A stretch of DNA of 64,000 nt from Sphingobium sp. TCM1 (GCF_001650725.1 NZ_LXVX01000005.1:1-64000); one strand, 5' to 3'. Shown: positions 26,610-34,838, numbered from the stretch's first letter. Notes: generated by a model from the letters alone, not told the origin. A program made the numbers and translations.

Positions 26610-27278
26610 ATGATCGCGATTTTCAGCCATTTGTTCGATCCCCTGACGCTGGCGGCGATGCTGGGCGGGATCGGCCTGGTGACGCTGTTCCAGAATGGCG
26701 CCGGCGCGTCGGCGCGCGCGATCGCGGCGCTGCGCCCGCTGCTGGGGGCCGATCCGTTGCGCGACCGGGATGCGGCGCGTGCGGCAATGCTGAAGATCGA
26801 CCAGGTGGCGCAATTGCGCGGCCTGGCCTGCACCGACCGGGTAAAGACCGCCAACCCCTTCCTGGCGGAGGCCGCGCGCAAGCTCGCCAATTGCGACCGG
26901 ACCGAAGCGTTCGCGCTTTGGGCCGCGCAGGCGGTGGCCGATCGCGCGGAGCGCCACGGCGCGGTTCACAAGGTCTGGCTGTCGATCGCTGACGCCGCGC
27001 CCGCGCTGGGCATGGCCGGCACGATCATCGGCCTGGTCGGCATGTTCGCGGCGATGGACGATCCCGCCGCGCTTGGCCCGTCGATGGCGCTGGCGCTGCT
27101 CACCACCTTTTACGGCGTGGTCATCGCCAACCTGATCGCCGCGCCCATCGCCGCCCGTCTCGCCGACCTGTCCGGGCGCGAACTCGCGTGGCAGCGCGAG
27201 GCGGCGGACCGGATGCTGGCGATCGCCCGGCGCGAAAATGCGCCGCTGCGCCGCGCGTCGATGCGCGAAGTCGCATGA
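26610..27278 (+). CDS. PomA/MotA-like stator protein, N-terminally reduced (second stator)
   Basis: A 222-residue MotA/TolQ/ExbB-family protein. The second half matches PomA-type stators closely: IADAAPALGMAGTIIGLVGMFAAMDDPAALGPSMALALLTTFYGVVIANLIAAPIAARL, with both conserved helix prolines, and an AERHG segment where PomA has its loop Glu. Only about three membrane helices are apparent (about 10-28, 127-152, 158-182); the first MotA/PomA helix seems missing. It is divergent from flgB and overlaps the next gene (ATGA), which encodes a MotB-like partner. It is likely an ion-channel stator subunit; an ExbB/TolQ-like role is the alternative. Confidence 0.8.
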   Translation: MIAIFSHLFDPLTLAAMLGGIGLVTLFQNGAGASARAIAALRPLLGADPLRDRDAARAAMLKIDQVAQLRGLACTDRVKTANPFLAEAARKLANCDRTEAFALWAAQAVADRAERHGAVHKVWLSIADAAPALGMAGTIIGLVGMFAAMDDPAALGPSMALALLTTFYGVVIANLIAAPIAARLADLSGRELAWQREAADRMLAIARRENAPLRRASMREVA

Positions 27279-27784
27279 CCGCGCCTGTCCATGCATCATC
27301 GTCCGCGACCGCCCGGCGCAATCGCTGGGCTGTGAGCTTTGCCGACCTGCTGCTGCTGCTGCTCGCCTTCTTCGTGCTGCTCCAGGCCAGCGGATCGCGG
27401 CGCGACGCGATGCTGGCGCAGGTCAGCCAGCAATTTGGCGGACGGGCCATGCGGCAAGGTGTCGAACTGCGCGCCGCCGAGCTGTTCGTGCCGGGGGAGG
27501 CGCTGTTGAGCGCAGGCGGGCAGGCGCTGCTTGCCAGCATGGCGCGGCGCTTCGCCGGAGCGCCGGGCGGGGTGGAAATACGCAGCCATGGCGCGGATGC
27601 GTCGCGCCGGCGCTTCGACGAATGGGATCTGGCCGCCGCCCGGCTGGGCGCGGTCGCGCGGGCGCTGCAAGCCCAGGGAATCGCGCAGGACCGGCTGCTG
27701 ATCCGTGGCCTCGACCAGGCGGAGGACCCGGCCGGGCAGGGCCAGATCATCCGCATCGCGCCGGGCGCGCTCAAGCGCCATTGA
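27275..27784 (+). CDS. MotB-like stator partner with degenerate OmpA domain (second stator)
   Basis: A 169-residue protein. A basic start is followed by one membrane helix, WAVSFADLLLLLLAFFVLLQA, bearing the ion-binding Asp24 as in MotB/PomB. The periplasmic part is a shortened OmpA-like domain: VEIRSHGADASRRRFDEWDLAAARLGAVARALQAQGIAQDRLLIRGLDQAEDP, with the usual GHTD replaced by SHGAD and the final NRRVEI-type strand eroded to GQIIRI. Peptidoglycan binding may be weakened. It is translationally coupled to the MotA-like gene upstream. The flgA sigma54 promoter begins eight bases after its stop. Confidence 0.78.
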   Translation: MTAPVHASSSATARRNRWAVSFADLLLLLLAFFVLLQASGSRRDAMLAQVSQQFGGRAMRQGVELRAAELFVPGEALLSAGGQALLASMARRFAGAPGGVEIRSHGADASRRRFDEWDLAAARLGAVARALQAQGIAQDRLLIRGLDQAEDPAGQGQIIRIAPGALKRH

Positions 27785-27791
27785 AGGCGAC

Positions 27792-27806
27792 TGGCACGAA
27801 AATTGC
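27792..27806 (+). promoter_or_regulatory. Sigma54 promoter for flgA
   Basis: TGGCAC-GAAAA-TTGC, perfect -24/-12. The inferred start falls near 27818, one or two bases before an ATG at 27819, so that ATG would be leaderless; this favours the GTG at 27849 as the flgA start. Confidence 0.88.
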
Positions 27807-27848
27807 TGAATTCACGGCATGACTGTTTGTCTTTTTGGGAGACGTGCT

Positions 27849-28421
27849 GTGTTTCGAGTGTCGTTCCTCCTTCTCGCCGCCCTCGGGCTGAATGGCGCGC
27901 AGCCTGCGCTGGCGCAGCAGAAATTCGAGAATCTCGATCGCATCGACAGTCTGGTCGCCATGACCGTCGGCGCCAATCTGGGTGAGCCGGGCGGCCCCGC
28001 CGCGCCGGTCGATCGCCGCCTTCGCCTGGCCGCCTGCCCCGCCACGCCGACCGTCGAAGGGCCGGTGTTCGGCGCGGCGCTGGTCAAGTGCGAGGCGCTG
28101 GGCTGGCGCATCCGCGTGCCGCTGGTGTCGGGTGCGGCGACCGCCGCGTCGGGGCCCTTGCCCGGCAATGCCGCCGCCAGCCGCTTCACGCGCGCCGCCG
28201 TCCCTGCGGTCGCCTCCAGGGAGAATGTCGTGCGCAAGGGCGATCCCGTCCAGTTGATGGCCGGCAATGCCGTCTTCAGTGTCTCGCGCATGATGGTCGC
28301 GGATGAGGATGGCGCCGTGGGCCAGACGATAAGGGTGCGTGAGGACAAGAAAAGCGCGCCCATTTTCGCCCAGGTCGTGGAAATGGGGGTTGTGCGTATT
28401 CCCGGATTTAATAGTTTTTGA
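27849..28421 (+). CDS. flgA: Flagellar basal-body P-ring assembly chaperone FlgA
   Basis: A periplasmic chaperone for FlgI P-ring formation. About 190 residues: signal peptide (cleavage near PALA), a variable N-terminal domain, and the SAF-type C-terminal domain with AVPAVASRENVVRKGDPVQLMAGNAVFSVSRMMVADEDGAVGQTIRVR. The GTG at 27849 is preferred because GGGAGA precedes it and the sigma54 start point is near 27818; the ATG at 27819 would add ten residues. The 3' end overlaps the -35 of the flgM sigma28 promoter. Confidence 0.9.
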   Translation: MFRVSFLLLAALGLNGAQPALAQQKFENLDRIDSLVAMTVGANLGEPGGPAAPVDRRLRLAACPATPTVEGPVFGAALVKCEALGWRIRVPLVSGAATAASGPLPGNAAASRFTRAAVPAVASRENVVRKGDPVQLMAGNAVFSVSRMMVADEDGAVGQTIRVREDKKSAPIFAQVVEMGVVRIPGFNSF

Positions 28422-28434
28422 ACTTGTCCGTTAT
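28407..28434 (+). promoter_or_regulatory. Sigma28 (FliA) promoter for flgM
   Basis: TTTAA, 15-base spacer, TCCGTTAT. The -10 matches the fliC promoter in 7 of 8 bases and the spacer length is identical. It lies in the 3' end of flgA, about 27 bases (from the inferred start) before the flgM ATG. Confidence 0.7.
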
Positions 28435-28467
28435 AGGGTTTCAGGGACGAGTGAAGGATTTTACCCA

Positions 28468-28746
28468 ATGATCAACTCTGTGGGCCAGAGCATCAGCAGC
28501 GCGATCGGCGCGACGAGCCTGCGGGAAGGCGGCAAGGCGCGCGCTTCGTCGGCGACCGGCTCGGCAGGCGCGTCGGCTGCATCGGCGTCGGCCAGCCCGG
28601 CCGCGCGCATGGCCGCCGAAGGCGCGCCGGTCGACACGGACCGGATTTCCGCCATCAAGGCCGCGATCGCATCGGGCAATTATCCGGTCGACGCGAACGC
28701 CATTGCCGAGCGCATGATCGCGCTCGACCTGCCGACCGCCGGATAA
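28468..28746 (+). CDS. flgM: Anti-sigma28 factor FlgM
   Basis: Holds FliA inactive until the hook is finished, then is exported. The 92-residue protein has an unstructured Ala/Ser-rich N terminus and the C-terminal sigma-binding part DTDRISAIKAAIASGNYPVDANAIAERMIALD. ATG 28468 follows AAGGA with nine-base spacing; the longer in-frame ORF lies inside flgA. It can be made from the flgA sigma54 transcript and from its own sigma28 promoter, giving negative feedback. Confidence 0.93.
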   Translation: MINSVGQSISSAIGATSLREGGKARASSATGSAGASAASASASPAARMAAEGAPVDTDRISAIKAAIASGNYPVDANAIAERMIALDLPTAG

Positions 28747-28768
28747 GGCCGGGAAGGAAAGAGCCGCC

Positions 28769-29077
28769 ATGCCGCTTGGTCTTGCCGCACTGGACGATCT
28801 GTTCGACGCCTTCGAGGAATTGCGCGCTGTGCTCGGCGGCCATGACGTGGCCGCGATCGAGCAGGCCAGCAACCGGGTCGGCAAGGCGGCTTCGGCGGTG
28901 CGCGCGATCGGCGCCTGGCGCTCCGAAGCGGCGGTGGCCCAGCGGCTCGATGCCCTGCTGCCCCTGCTCGAAAGCGCGCGCGTGCGGGTCAACCTGCTGG
29001 CCGACCATGCAGGCCAGCGCCTGTCGATCCTGGCCGCGCATGGCGCGCAGGTCGCGCCCCTGACCTACGGACGCTGA
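28769..29077 (+). CDS. Probable FlgN-type export chaperone
   Basis: A 102-residue, almost entirely helical protein (LAALDDLFDAFEELRAVLGGHDVAAIEQASNRVG...LDALLPLLESARVRVNLLADHAGQRLSIL). Size, helical content and position directly after flgM match FlgN, which chaperones FlgK and FlgL. Sequence identity to enterobacterial FlgN is not obvious, so the name rests on context. The start follows AAGGAAAG. A strong terminator closes the unit at 29108. Confidence 0.6.
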   Translation: MPLGLAALDDLFDAFEELRAVLGGHDVAAIEQASNRVGKAASAVRAIGAWRSEAAVAQRLDALLPLLESARVRVNLLADHAGQRLSILAAHGAQVAPLTYGR

Positions 29078-29107
29078 CGCCGAAATTTTTTCGCTTCGAT
29101 CCTGAAG

Positions 29108-29130
29108 CGGCGCCTGCGGGCGCCGTTTTT
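29108..29130 (+). terminator. Intrinsic terminator after flgA-flgM-flgN-like
   Basis: CGGCGCC, TGCG loop, GGCGCCG, then TTTTT, about 30 bases past the stop codon. Confidence 0.9.
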
Positions 29131-29174
29131 CGTTGTACCGGCCGCATTTTCTTGCTGCCGCGTTAACCAAATCT

Positions 29175-29189
29175 TGGCACAAGCCTTGC
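29175..29189 (+). promoter_or_regulatory. Sigma54 promoter for the transglycosylase-flhA-fliA operon
   Basis: TGGCAC-AAGCC-TTGC, perfect -24/-12 element. The inferred start near 29201 is only nine bases from the GTG at 29210 but 27 bases from the GTG at 29228. Confidence 0.88.
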
Positions 29190-29227
29190 TCTAATGTCCT
29201 CGCTAGCAAGTGGGGATTTTGGGAACA

Positions 29228-30046
29228 GTGTCGGCTTTCGCAGACATATCGGCAACGTCGGGATCGACCAGCAATCGCGTGACCAACGCGATTGCGATGG
29301 CGAGCCGTCGCACCGGTGTCGACTTCAGCTATCTGCTGGGACAGGCGAAGATCGAATCCAGCCTGAACCCGACTGCCCGCGCATCGACCTCCTCTGCGAC
29401 CGGCCTCTATCAGTTCATCGACCAGAGCTGGCTCGCCGTTATCGACAAGCATGGCAGTGAATATGGGCTGGGCTGGGCGTCCGACGCCATCAGCCGGGGC
29501 AGCAACGGCCGCTATCAGGTGTCCGACCCCGAATTGCGCCAGCAGATCCTCGACCTGCGCAAGCATCCCGAAACCGCTTCGGTGATGGCGGCCGAACATG
29601 CCGCCGACAACAAGGCCTATCTGGAATCGAGGCTGGGCCGCGAAGCCGAGCCGGTCGATCTCTACCTTGCCCATTTCCTGGGTGTCGGCGGCGCGAGCAA
29701 ATTCCTGTCGGTCCATGACCGCGCGCCTGACGCCAGCGCCGCGTCGCTCTTTCCGTCGGCTGCGCGCGCCAACCGCTCCATCTTCTACGACCGTGCCGGC
29801 AATGCCCGCAGCTTCTCCGAAATTCGCGACCGCTTTGCCGCCAAGCTCCAGAAAAGCTCGGACAACCTGGGCGGCCCGGTTCAATATGCCGACGCCGCGC
29901 TGCCTTCGGGCGCGAAGACCGTGCAGCCCGCCGACTATGTGCGGATCGAAACCCAGCGCCTGAGCGAGCAGCCTGACATCATGGTCAAGCCGCAGCCGCA
30001 GACCGCACGCCTCGCCTATCTCATGCTTGCCACCCTCGGAAGGTAA
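29228..30046 (+). CDS. Flagellum-associated lytic transglycosylase (SLT fold)
   Basis: Cleaves peptidoglycan, probably to let the rod pass. The 272-residue protein has the SLT catalytic motif LLGQAKIESSLNPTARASTSSATGLYQFIDQSWL (catalytic Glu in IES), and LYLAHFLGVGGASKF later. No clear signal peptide is seen, so it may leave through the flagellar export apparatus. GTG 29228 is preferred to GTG 29210 because of the promoter position. It precedes flhA by nine bases. It could replace the muramidase domain missing from FlgJ. Confidence 0.82.
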   Translation: MSAFADISATSGSTSNRVTNAIAMASRRTGVDFSYLLGQAKIESSLNPTARASTSSATGLYQFIDQSWLAVIDKHGSEYGLGWASDAISRGSNGRYQVSDPELRQQILDLRKHPETASVMAAEHAADNKAYLESRLGREAEPVDLYLAHFLGVGGASKFLSVHDRAPDASAASLFPSAARANRSIFYDRAGNARSFSEIRDRFAAKLQKSSDNLGGPVQYADAALPSGAKTVQPADYVRIETQRLSEQPDIMVKPQPQTARLAYLMLATLGR

Positions 30047-30055
30047 CGGCCGATC

Positions 30056-32176
30056 ATGTCTCCTGCCCAAGTCAAAGCGAAGATCTGGATGAGCGCCGCC
30101 AAGGGCGCCGTGCTCCCCTTTGCGACGCTGATGGTCGTGCTGTTCATGATGGTGCCGGTGCCGGCGGTCATGCTCGACATCGGCTTCATCACCAACATCA
30201 TGATCAGCCTTGCCGTGCTGATGGTGGCGCTCAATGCCGCCAAGCCGCTCGACTTTTCCAGCTTCCCCACCGTGCTGCTGTTCGCGACGCTGCTGCGCCT
30301 GGCGCTCAACGTCGCCTCGACCCGCGTCGTGCTGGTGCAGGGGCATGAAGGGGCGGATGCCGCGGGGCAGGTGATCGAAGCCTTCGGTCATTTCCTGATC
30401 GGCGGCGATTATGTGGTCGGCATCTTCGTCTTCGCCATCCTGATGATCATCAACCTGGTCGTCATCACCAAGGGCGCGGGCCGCGTCTCCGAAGTCAGCG
30501 CGCGCTTCACCCTCGACGCTCTACCGGGCAAGCAGATGGCGATCGACGCCGACCTGAATGCCGGTCTGATGACGCCGGATGAAGCCAAGGCCCGCCGTCA
30601 GGAAGTCGCGACCGAGGCGGACTTCTATGGTTCGATGGACGGTGCCAGCAAGTTCGTGAAGGGCGATGCTGTCGCGGGCATCCTGATCCTGGTCATCAAC
30701 ATCGTCGGCGGCATCATCCTGGGCGTGGTCAGCCATGGCCTCGCCATCGGCGAAGCCGCGCAGACCTACATCATCCTGGCGATCGGCGACGCGCTGGTCG
30801 CGCAGATCCCTGCGCTGCTGCTGTCGATCGCGGCGGCCTCCATCGTCACCCGCGTCAAGAGCGAAGGCGACCTGTCCGGGCAGATCGCGGGCCAGTTCGG
30901 TACGGGCAAGGCATGGGTGCCGGTCGCCGCCATCCTCGGTTTCCTGGGCATCCTGCCCGGTATGCCGCACATGATCATCCTGCCCGCCGCGGCGGTTGCC
31001 GGGGGCATCGCCTGGCAGCTGCGCAAGGCGAGCCACAAGAAGGCCGCCGAGCCGGTGCCGCCGCCGCCCGCCCCCAATCCTGCGCTGATCGAATGGGACG
31101 ACGTGTCCGACGGCGCGATCCTGGGTCTGGAGATCGGCTATGGCCTGATCGGGCTGGTGGACGAGCGCAAGGGCGCGCCGCTGATGGCGCGCATCACCGG
31201 CATCCGCCGCCAATTGTCCAAGGAACTGGGCTTCGTCGTGCCGATGGTTCGCGTGAAGGACAATCTGGCGCTGGAGCCGAACCAGTATCGCATCACCATC
31301 GCCGGCGTGGTCGTGGGCGAGGACGAGATCTGGCCCGACGACCTGCTGGCGCTCGACAGCGGCGCGCTGGAGGGCACGGTGCAGGGCCGTGCGGCGAAAG
31401 ACCCGACCTTCGGCCTCGACGCCGTCTGGATTTCGCAGGCGAAGCGCAGCGAGGCGGTGGTCGCGGGCTATACCGTGGTCGATCCGCCGACGGTGGTCGC
31501 CACCCACCTCAACCAGCTGATCGCCATGAACGCGTCGGAAATGTTCGGCCTGGACGAGGCGCGCAAGCTGCTCGACAATCTGAAGGACGTGGCGCCGCAG
31601 CTGGTCGACGGGCTGACGCCGGGGCTGCTCAGCCTGACGCAGATCAGCGCGCTGTGCCGCGCGCTTCTGTCCGAAGGCATCGCGCTCAAGGATTTCCGCC
31701 GCATCTGCGAGGCGATGGTCGATGGCGCGCGCCCGGACATGAGTCCCGAGCAACTGGTGGAGGCCGTGCGTCAGCGCATCGGCGCGCTCATCATCCAGGG
31801 GCTGGTGCCGGTCAAGATGCCGCTGCCGGTCATCACCCTCGACGGCGACCTGGAGGCGATGCTGGCGCAGGCCATGCGCGTCGCAGGCGACGCCAGGCAT
31901 CCGATCGAGCCGAGCCTTGCCAACCGCATCGTCGAATCGGTGGTCCATGCCGCGCGCCCGATGCTGGGCCAGGCGCGCAATTTCGCGATCGTCACCTCGC
32001 CCGTCGCGCGCCGGGCGCTCGCCCGCCTGTTCAAGCCGCACCTGCCCGAAACGCCGGTGCTGTCCTTCCTGGAAATTCCCGACGGTAAGGGAGTGGAAGT
32101 GGTTGCGGTGGTAGGGAATGATCCTCGCCCGGCGCCGCGCCACGATCCGTTGCCGCAGCGCGAACGAGTCGCCTGA
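30056..32176 (+). CDS. flhA: Flagellar type III export gate protein FlhA
   Basis: The major export-gate subunit coupling ion flow to protein export and docking substrate-chaperone complexes. At 706 residues it matches family length. It has eight hydrophobic helices in residues 15-320 (e.g. LMVVLFMMVPVPAVMLDIGFITNIMISLAVLMVAL), the conserved FSSFPTVLLFATLLRLALNVASTR and KGAGRVSEVSARFTLDALPGKQMAIDADLNAG loops, and a cytoplasmic C-terminal ring domain. It lies between the transglycosylase gene and fliA in a sigma54-driven operon; flhB is in the other cluster. Confidence 0.97.
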   Translation: MSPAQVKAKIWMSAAKGAVLPFATLMVVLFMMVPVPAVMLDIGFITNIMISLAVLMVALNAAKPLDFSSFPTVLLFATLLRLALNVASTRVVLVQGHEGADAAGQVIEAFGHFLIGGDYVVGIFVFAILMIINLVVITKGAGRVSEVSARFTLDALPGKQMAIDADLNAGLMTPDEAKARRQEVATEADFYGSMDGASKFVKGDAVAGILILVINIVGGIILGVVSHGLAIGEAAQTYIILAIGDALVAQIPALLLSIAAASIVTRVKSEGDLSGQIAGQFGTGKAWVPVAAILGFLGILPGMPHMIILPAAAVAGGIAWQLRKASHKKAAEPVPPPPAPNPALIEWDDVSDGAILGLEIGYGLIGLVDERKGAPLMARITGIRRQLSKELGFVVPMVRVKDNLALEPNQYRITIAGVVVGEDEIWPDDLLALDSGALEGTVQGRAAKDPTFGLDAVWISQAKRSEAVVAGYTVVDPPTVVATHLNQLIAMNASEMFGLDEARKLLDNLKDVAPQLVDGLTPGLLSLTQISALCRALLSEGIALKDFRRICEAMVDGARPDMSPEQLVEAVRQRIGALIIQGLVPVKMPLPVITLDGDLEAMLAQAMRVAGDARHPIEPSLANRIVESVVHAARPMLGQARNFAIVTSPVARRALARLFKPHLPETPVLSFLEIPDGKGVEVVAVVGNDPRPAPRHDPLPQRERVA

Positions 32177-32190
32177 GGAAAGGCTGAGCC

Positions 32191-32922
32191 ATGTACATGA
32201 ACAAGATTCAGGCCGGCGCCCACACCTATGCCAAGCCGGGGGAGAACAGCCCGGAGCGGCTGGCGCGCCAATATATGCCGCTCGTCCGCAAGATCGCCTG
32301 GCATGTCCATGGCCGCGTTTCGACCGCGATCGAGGTGGAGGATCTGCTCCAGATCGGCATGGTCGCGCTGGTCGAGGCGGCCAACGGGTTCGAGGATCGC
32401 GGCCTGGGCTTCGCTTCCTATGCGCAGTTGCGCGTTCGTGGCGCGATGATCGATCATCTGCGGCGGCAGGCGACGCTGTGCCGCTCCGCGATGGCGAGGC
32501 GCAAGGAACTGGCCAAGGTTCGCAGCCGGCTGGAGCAGAAGCTCGGCCGCCTTCCCACCGAAGCGGAAATGTCGGCGGAGATGGGGCTGGAACCGGCCGC
32601 CTATCGCGAGGTCGCGGACAGCGTCGAGATGGTCCAGCACACCAGCATGGACGAGGTCTATTCGGACCAATCCATGTGGTTTGCCGACGTCGAGGATCGC
32701 GCCGACGACATCATGGAGCGCGAGTCGCTCAAGAAGGCGCTCGCCGCCTGCATCGGCGAACTGCCCCAGCGCGAGGCGCTGGTGCTGCAACTTTATTTCG
32801 TCGAGGAACTGAACCTGGAGGAAATCGGCCAGACGCTGGACATCGGCGCGGCGCGTGTGTGCCAGATCAAGAAGGCCGCACTCGACAAGCTGCGCGAGAA
32901 ACTGCGCGACTGGGACGATTGA
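32191..32922 (+). CDS. fliA: RNA polymerase sigma28 factor FliA
   Basis: Directs late flagellar transcription. The 243 residues show sigma regions 2 (LVRKIAWHVHGRVSTAIEVEDLLQIGMVALVEAANGFEDRGLGFASYAQLRVRGAMIDHLR), 3 (LGRLPTEAEMSAEMGL) and 4 (LPQREALVLQLYFVEELNLEEIGQTLDIGAARVCQIKKAALDKLRE). ATG 32191 is preceded by GAGGAAAGG. It is 14 bases after flhA and so under sigma54 control, with five target promoters in this window. No flhF or flhG gene lies between flhA and fliA. Confidence 0.97.
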   Translation: MYMNKIQAGAHTYAKPGENSPERLARQYMPLVRKIAWHVHGRVSTAIEVEDLLQIGMVALVEAANGFEDRGLGFASYAQLRVRGAMIDHLRRQATLCRSAMARRKELAKVRSRLEQKLGRLPTEAEMSAEMGLEPAAYREVADSVEMVQHTSMDEVYSDQSMWFADVEDRADDIMERESLKKALAACIGELPQREALVLQLYFVEELNLEEIGQTLDIGAARVCQIKKAALDKLREKLRDWDD

Positions 32923-32951
32923 TCGTCCGGATCGAACTTGTCCAACTGATC

Positions 32952-34838
32952 CTATTCGTCGTTCGCCGCCACCGGTCCCACGCGCCGACCGTCGCTGGTC
33001 GGCCAGCGGAAGCGGAGCGGGCGGTAGCTTTGCGTCCGCCACCAGGGGGCGGCGACCTGAAACAGGCCGCTTTCCTCCGCCCTGCGCCCCAGATCCTTGC
33101 GCGCGGTGATCGCCGCCAGCAGCGGCGCGAGAAAAAGGCCTGCGACCACCGGGATGGTCCAGCCCAGGCCGCCAGCCTTCACCGCCAGCGCCGTCAGGCC
33201 CGCGCCCAGCAGCAGATGCCATTTGAACAGCCAGATCGCGCTGGTGATGGCCATGCCGTCGCGGTCGCGGGTCTGGCCGTTCCAGCTGCTCTTGCGCCCC
33301 ATCAATATGCCGAACAGGTTGATCGTCTGGGTCAGCATCGCGACCGGGGCCATCAGGATCGACAGGATGATGTCGGCGATCACCCCGCGCGTCATGCGCG
33401 CCGCCCCGCCAAAGCCGATGCGCCGCGCCGGGTCCGCCATCGCCCAGATGATCGAAAAGATTTTCGGCCCGAACAGCAGCAGCGCCGTCACCGCCAGCAG
33501 TCCGCTCGACGGCAGCACCGCCGCCGGCGGCCATAGACCGCTCGCCGCGCCGCCCAGCACCACCAGCATCAGCGCCAGCCACATGGGGGACGTGCAATAG
33601 GCGCTGGCGCCCACGAGCAGCTGAAACCGGCTGACCGGATGCAGCCCGGCGATCCGAAACAGCAATGGCACATGCTGGATATTGCCCTGGCACCAACGGC
33701 GGTCGCGGGTGAAGAGATCGGGCATGGAGGGGGGAAATTCCTCGAAACTGTCGTCCGCCGTCACCATGTGGACGTCCCAGCCGCGCCGGCGCAGCAGCGC
33801 CGCCTCCAGCATGTCGTGACTCATGATGTGGCCGCCGAAGGGGGCGCGGCCGGGCAGTTCGGGCAGGCCGCAGCTTTCGGCGAAGGCGCGCACCCGAACG
33901 ATCGCATTATGGCCCCAGAACATGCCTTCCGAACCCGCCCACCAGATCATGCCCGCGGCCGAGATCGGCCCGAACAGGCGGCTGGCGAATTGCTGCCAGC
34001 GCGCGAACAGGGTGGATGCGCCCATCACCGTGGGTACGGTCTGGATGAGGCCGACATGCGGGTGCCGCTCCATGTCGGCGGCGAGCCGCGCCATGGTCTG
34101 GCCGCTCATCACGCTGTCCGCGTCCAGCACGACCATATAGTCGTACCCGCCGCCGAAGCGCTGCACCCATTCGGCGATGTTGCCCGGCTTGCGCCCGATA
34201 TTGAGCGCGCGGCGACGATAATGGACTGGGCGCGAGAAGGATGTGCGCATTTCCTGATAGGCGCGCTTTTCCGTCTCGCCACTCTCGGCGTTGGAATCGG
34301 ACAGGATGAAGAATTCGAACCGTTCGCCGCCCATCACTTGCGCCAGGCTGCGCTCCATGATCGACAGCCGGCCCAGCACGCCCAGGAAATCCTCGTTACA
34401 GACGGGCAGCAGGATGGCGGTCTTGCCGCGCAGCGGTTCGGACGCGCGCAGCGGGCGGGGGGCGACGCTGCGCCCCTTGCCCACGGTCTGGAGGAGGAAG
34501 CCGATGGTCGCGGTCGCAAAGCCGAAGGCGATCCAGGCGAACAGCGAGATGAAGAGGGCAAGATAGACCCCCTCCATGGCGCTGATGCCGTCAAGGCCGA
34601 TCGACCGGCGCATCTCATGCGCGGCCATGGCGGCCGGGATCAGCGCCAGCAGCACAACCAGCAGCCGCCGCGCCCACAGGTCGATATTGAAGCGGCGCGG
34701 CGCGATCAGCGGCGGGGCGGTCTCGAACTCCTGCTCCGGCATGGCCAGCGGGCTTTCGGGCGGCACCTGTTCGAAGGCCCGCGCCAATGGCTCGTCCTCG
34801 CCGGTCGGCCCCGCCGACCTTGCGCCTCCATTCCCCAT
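32952..34838 (-). CDS. opgH: Glucans biosynthesis glucosyltransferase OpgH
   Basis: A membrane glucosyltransferase polymerising beta-1,2-glucan for osmoregulated periplasmic glucans. The 628-residue protein has N-terminal membrane helices (about 53-115), a GT2 domain (AILLPVCNEDFLGVLGRL, FFILSDSNAE, VVLDADSVMSG, DRRWCQGN) and several C-terminal helices. It is shorter than E. coli MdoH (about 850) at both ends, like other alphaproteobacterial versions. It lies 61 bases after opgG on the same strand, and both are inserted between fliA and fliC. Loss of these glucans often impairs motility. Confidence 0.92.
   Translation of the reverse strand: MGNGGARSAGPTGEDEPLARAFEQVPPESPLAMPEQEFETAPPLIAPRRFNIDLWARRLLVVLLALIPAAMAAHEMRRSIGLDGISAMEGVYLALFISLFAWIAFGFATATIGFLLQTVGKGRSVAPRPLRASEPLRGKTAILLPVCNEDFLGVLGRLSIMERSLAQVMGGERFEFFILSDSNAESGETEKRAYQEMRTSFSRPVHYRRRALNIGRKPGNIAEWVQRFGGGYDYMVVLDADSVMSGQTMARLAADMERHPHVGLIQTVPTVMGASTLFARWQQFASRLFGPISAAGMIWWAGSEGMFWGHNAIVRVRAFAESCGLPELPGRAPFGGHIMSHDMLEAALLRRRGWDVHMVTADDSFEEFPPSMPDLFTRDRRWCQGNIQHVPLLFRIAGLHPVSRFQLLVGASAYCTSPMWLALMLVVLGGAASGLWPPAAVLPSSGLLAVTALLLFGPKIFSIIWAMADPARRIGFGGAARMTRGVIADIILSILMAPVAMLTQTINLFGILMGRKSSWNGQTRDRDGMAITSAIWLFKWHLLLGAGLTALAVKAGGLGWTIPVVAGLFLAPLLAAITARKDLGRRAEESGLFQVAAPWWRTQSYRPLRFRWPTSDGRRVGPVAANDE

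Noticed and set aside
30521..32143. 540-codon minus-strand ORF antisense to flhA
   Set aside because: Shadow ORF caused by high GC at third positions; His/Arg/Asp-rich and without recognisable domains.
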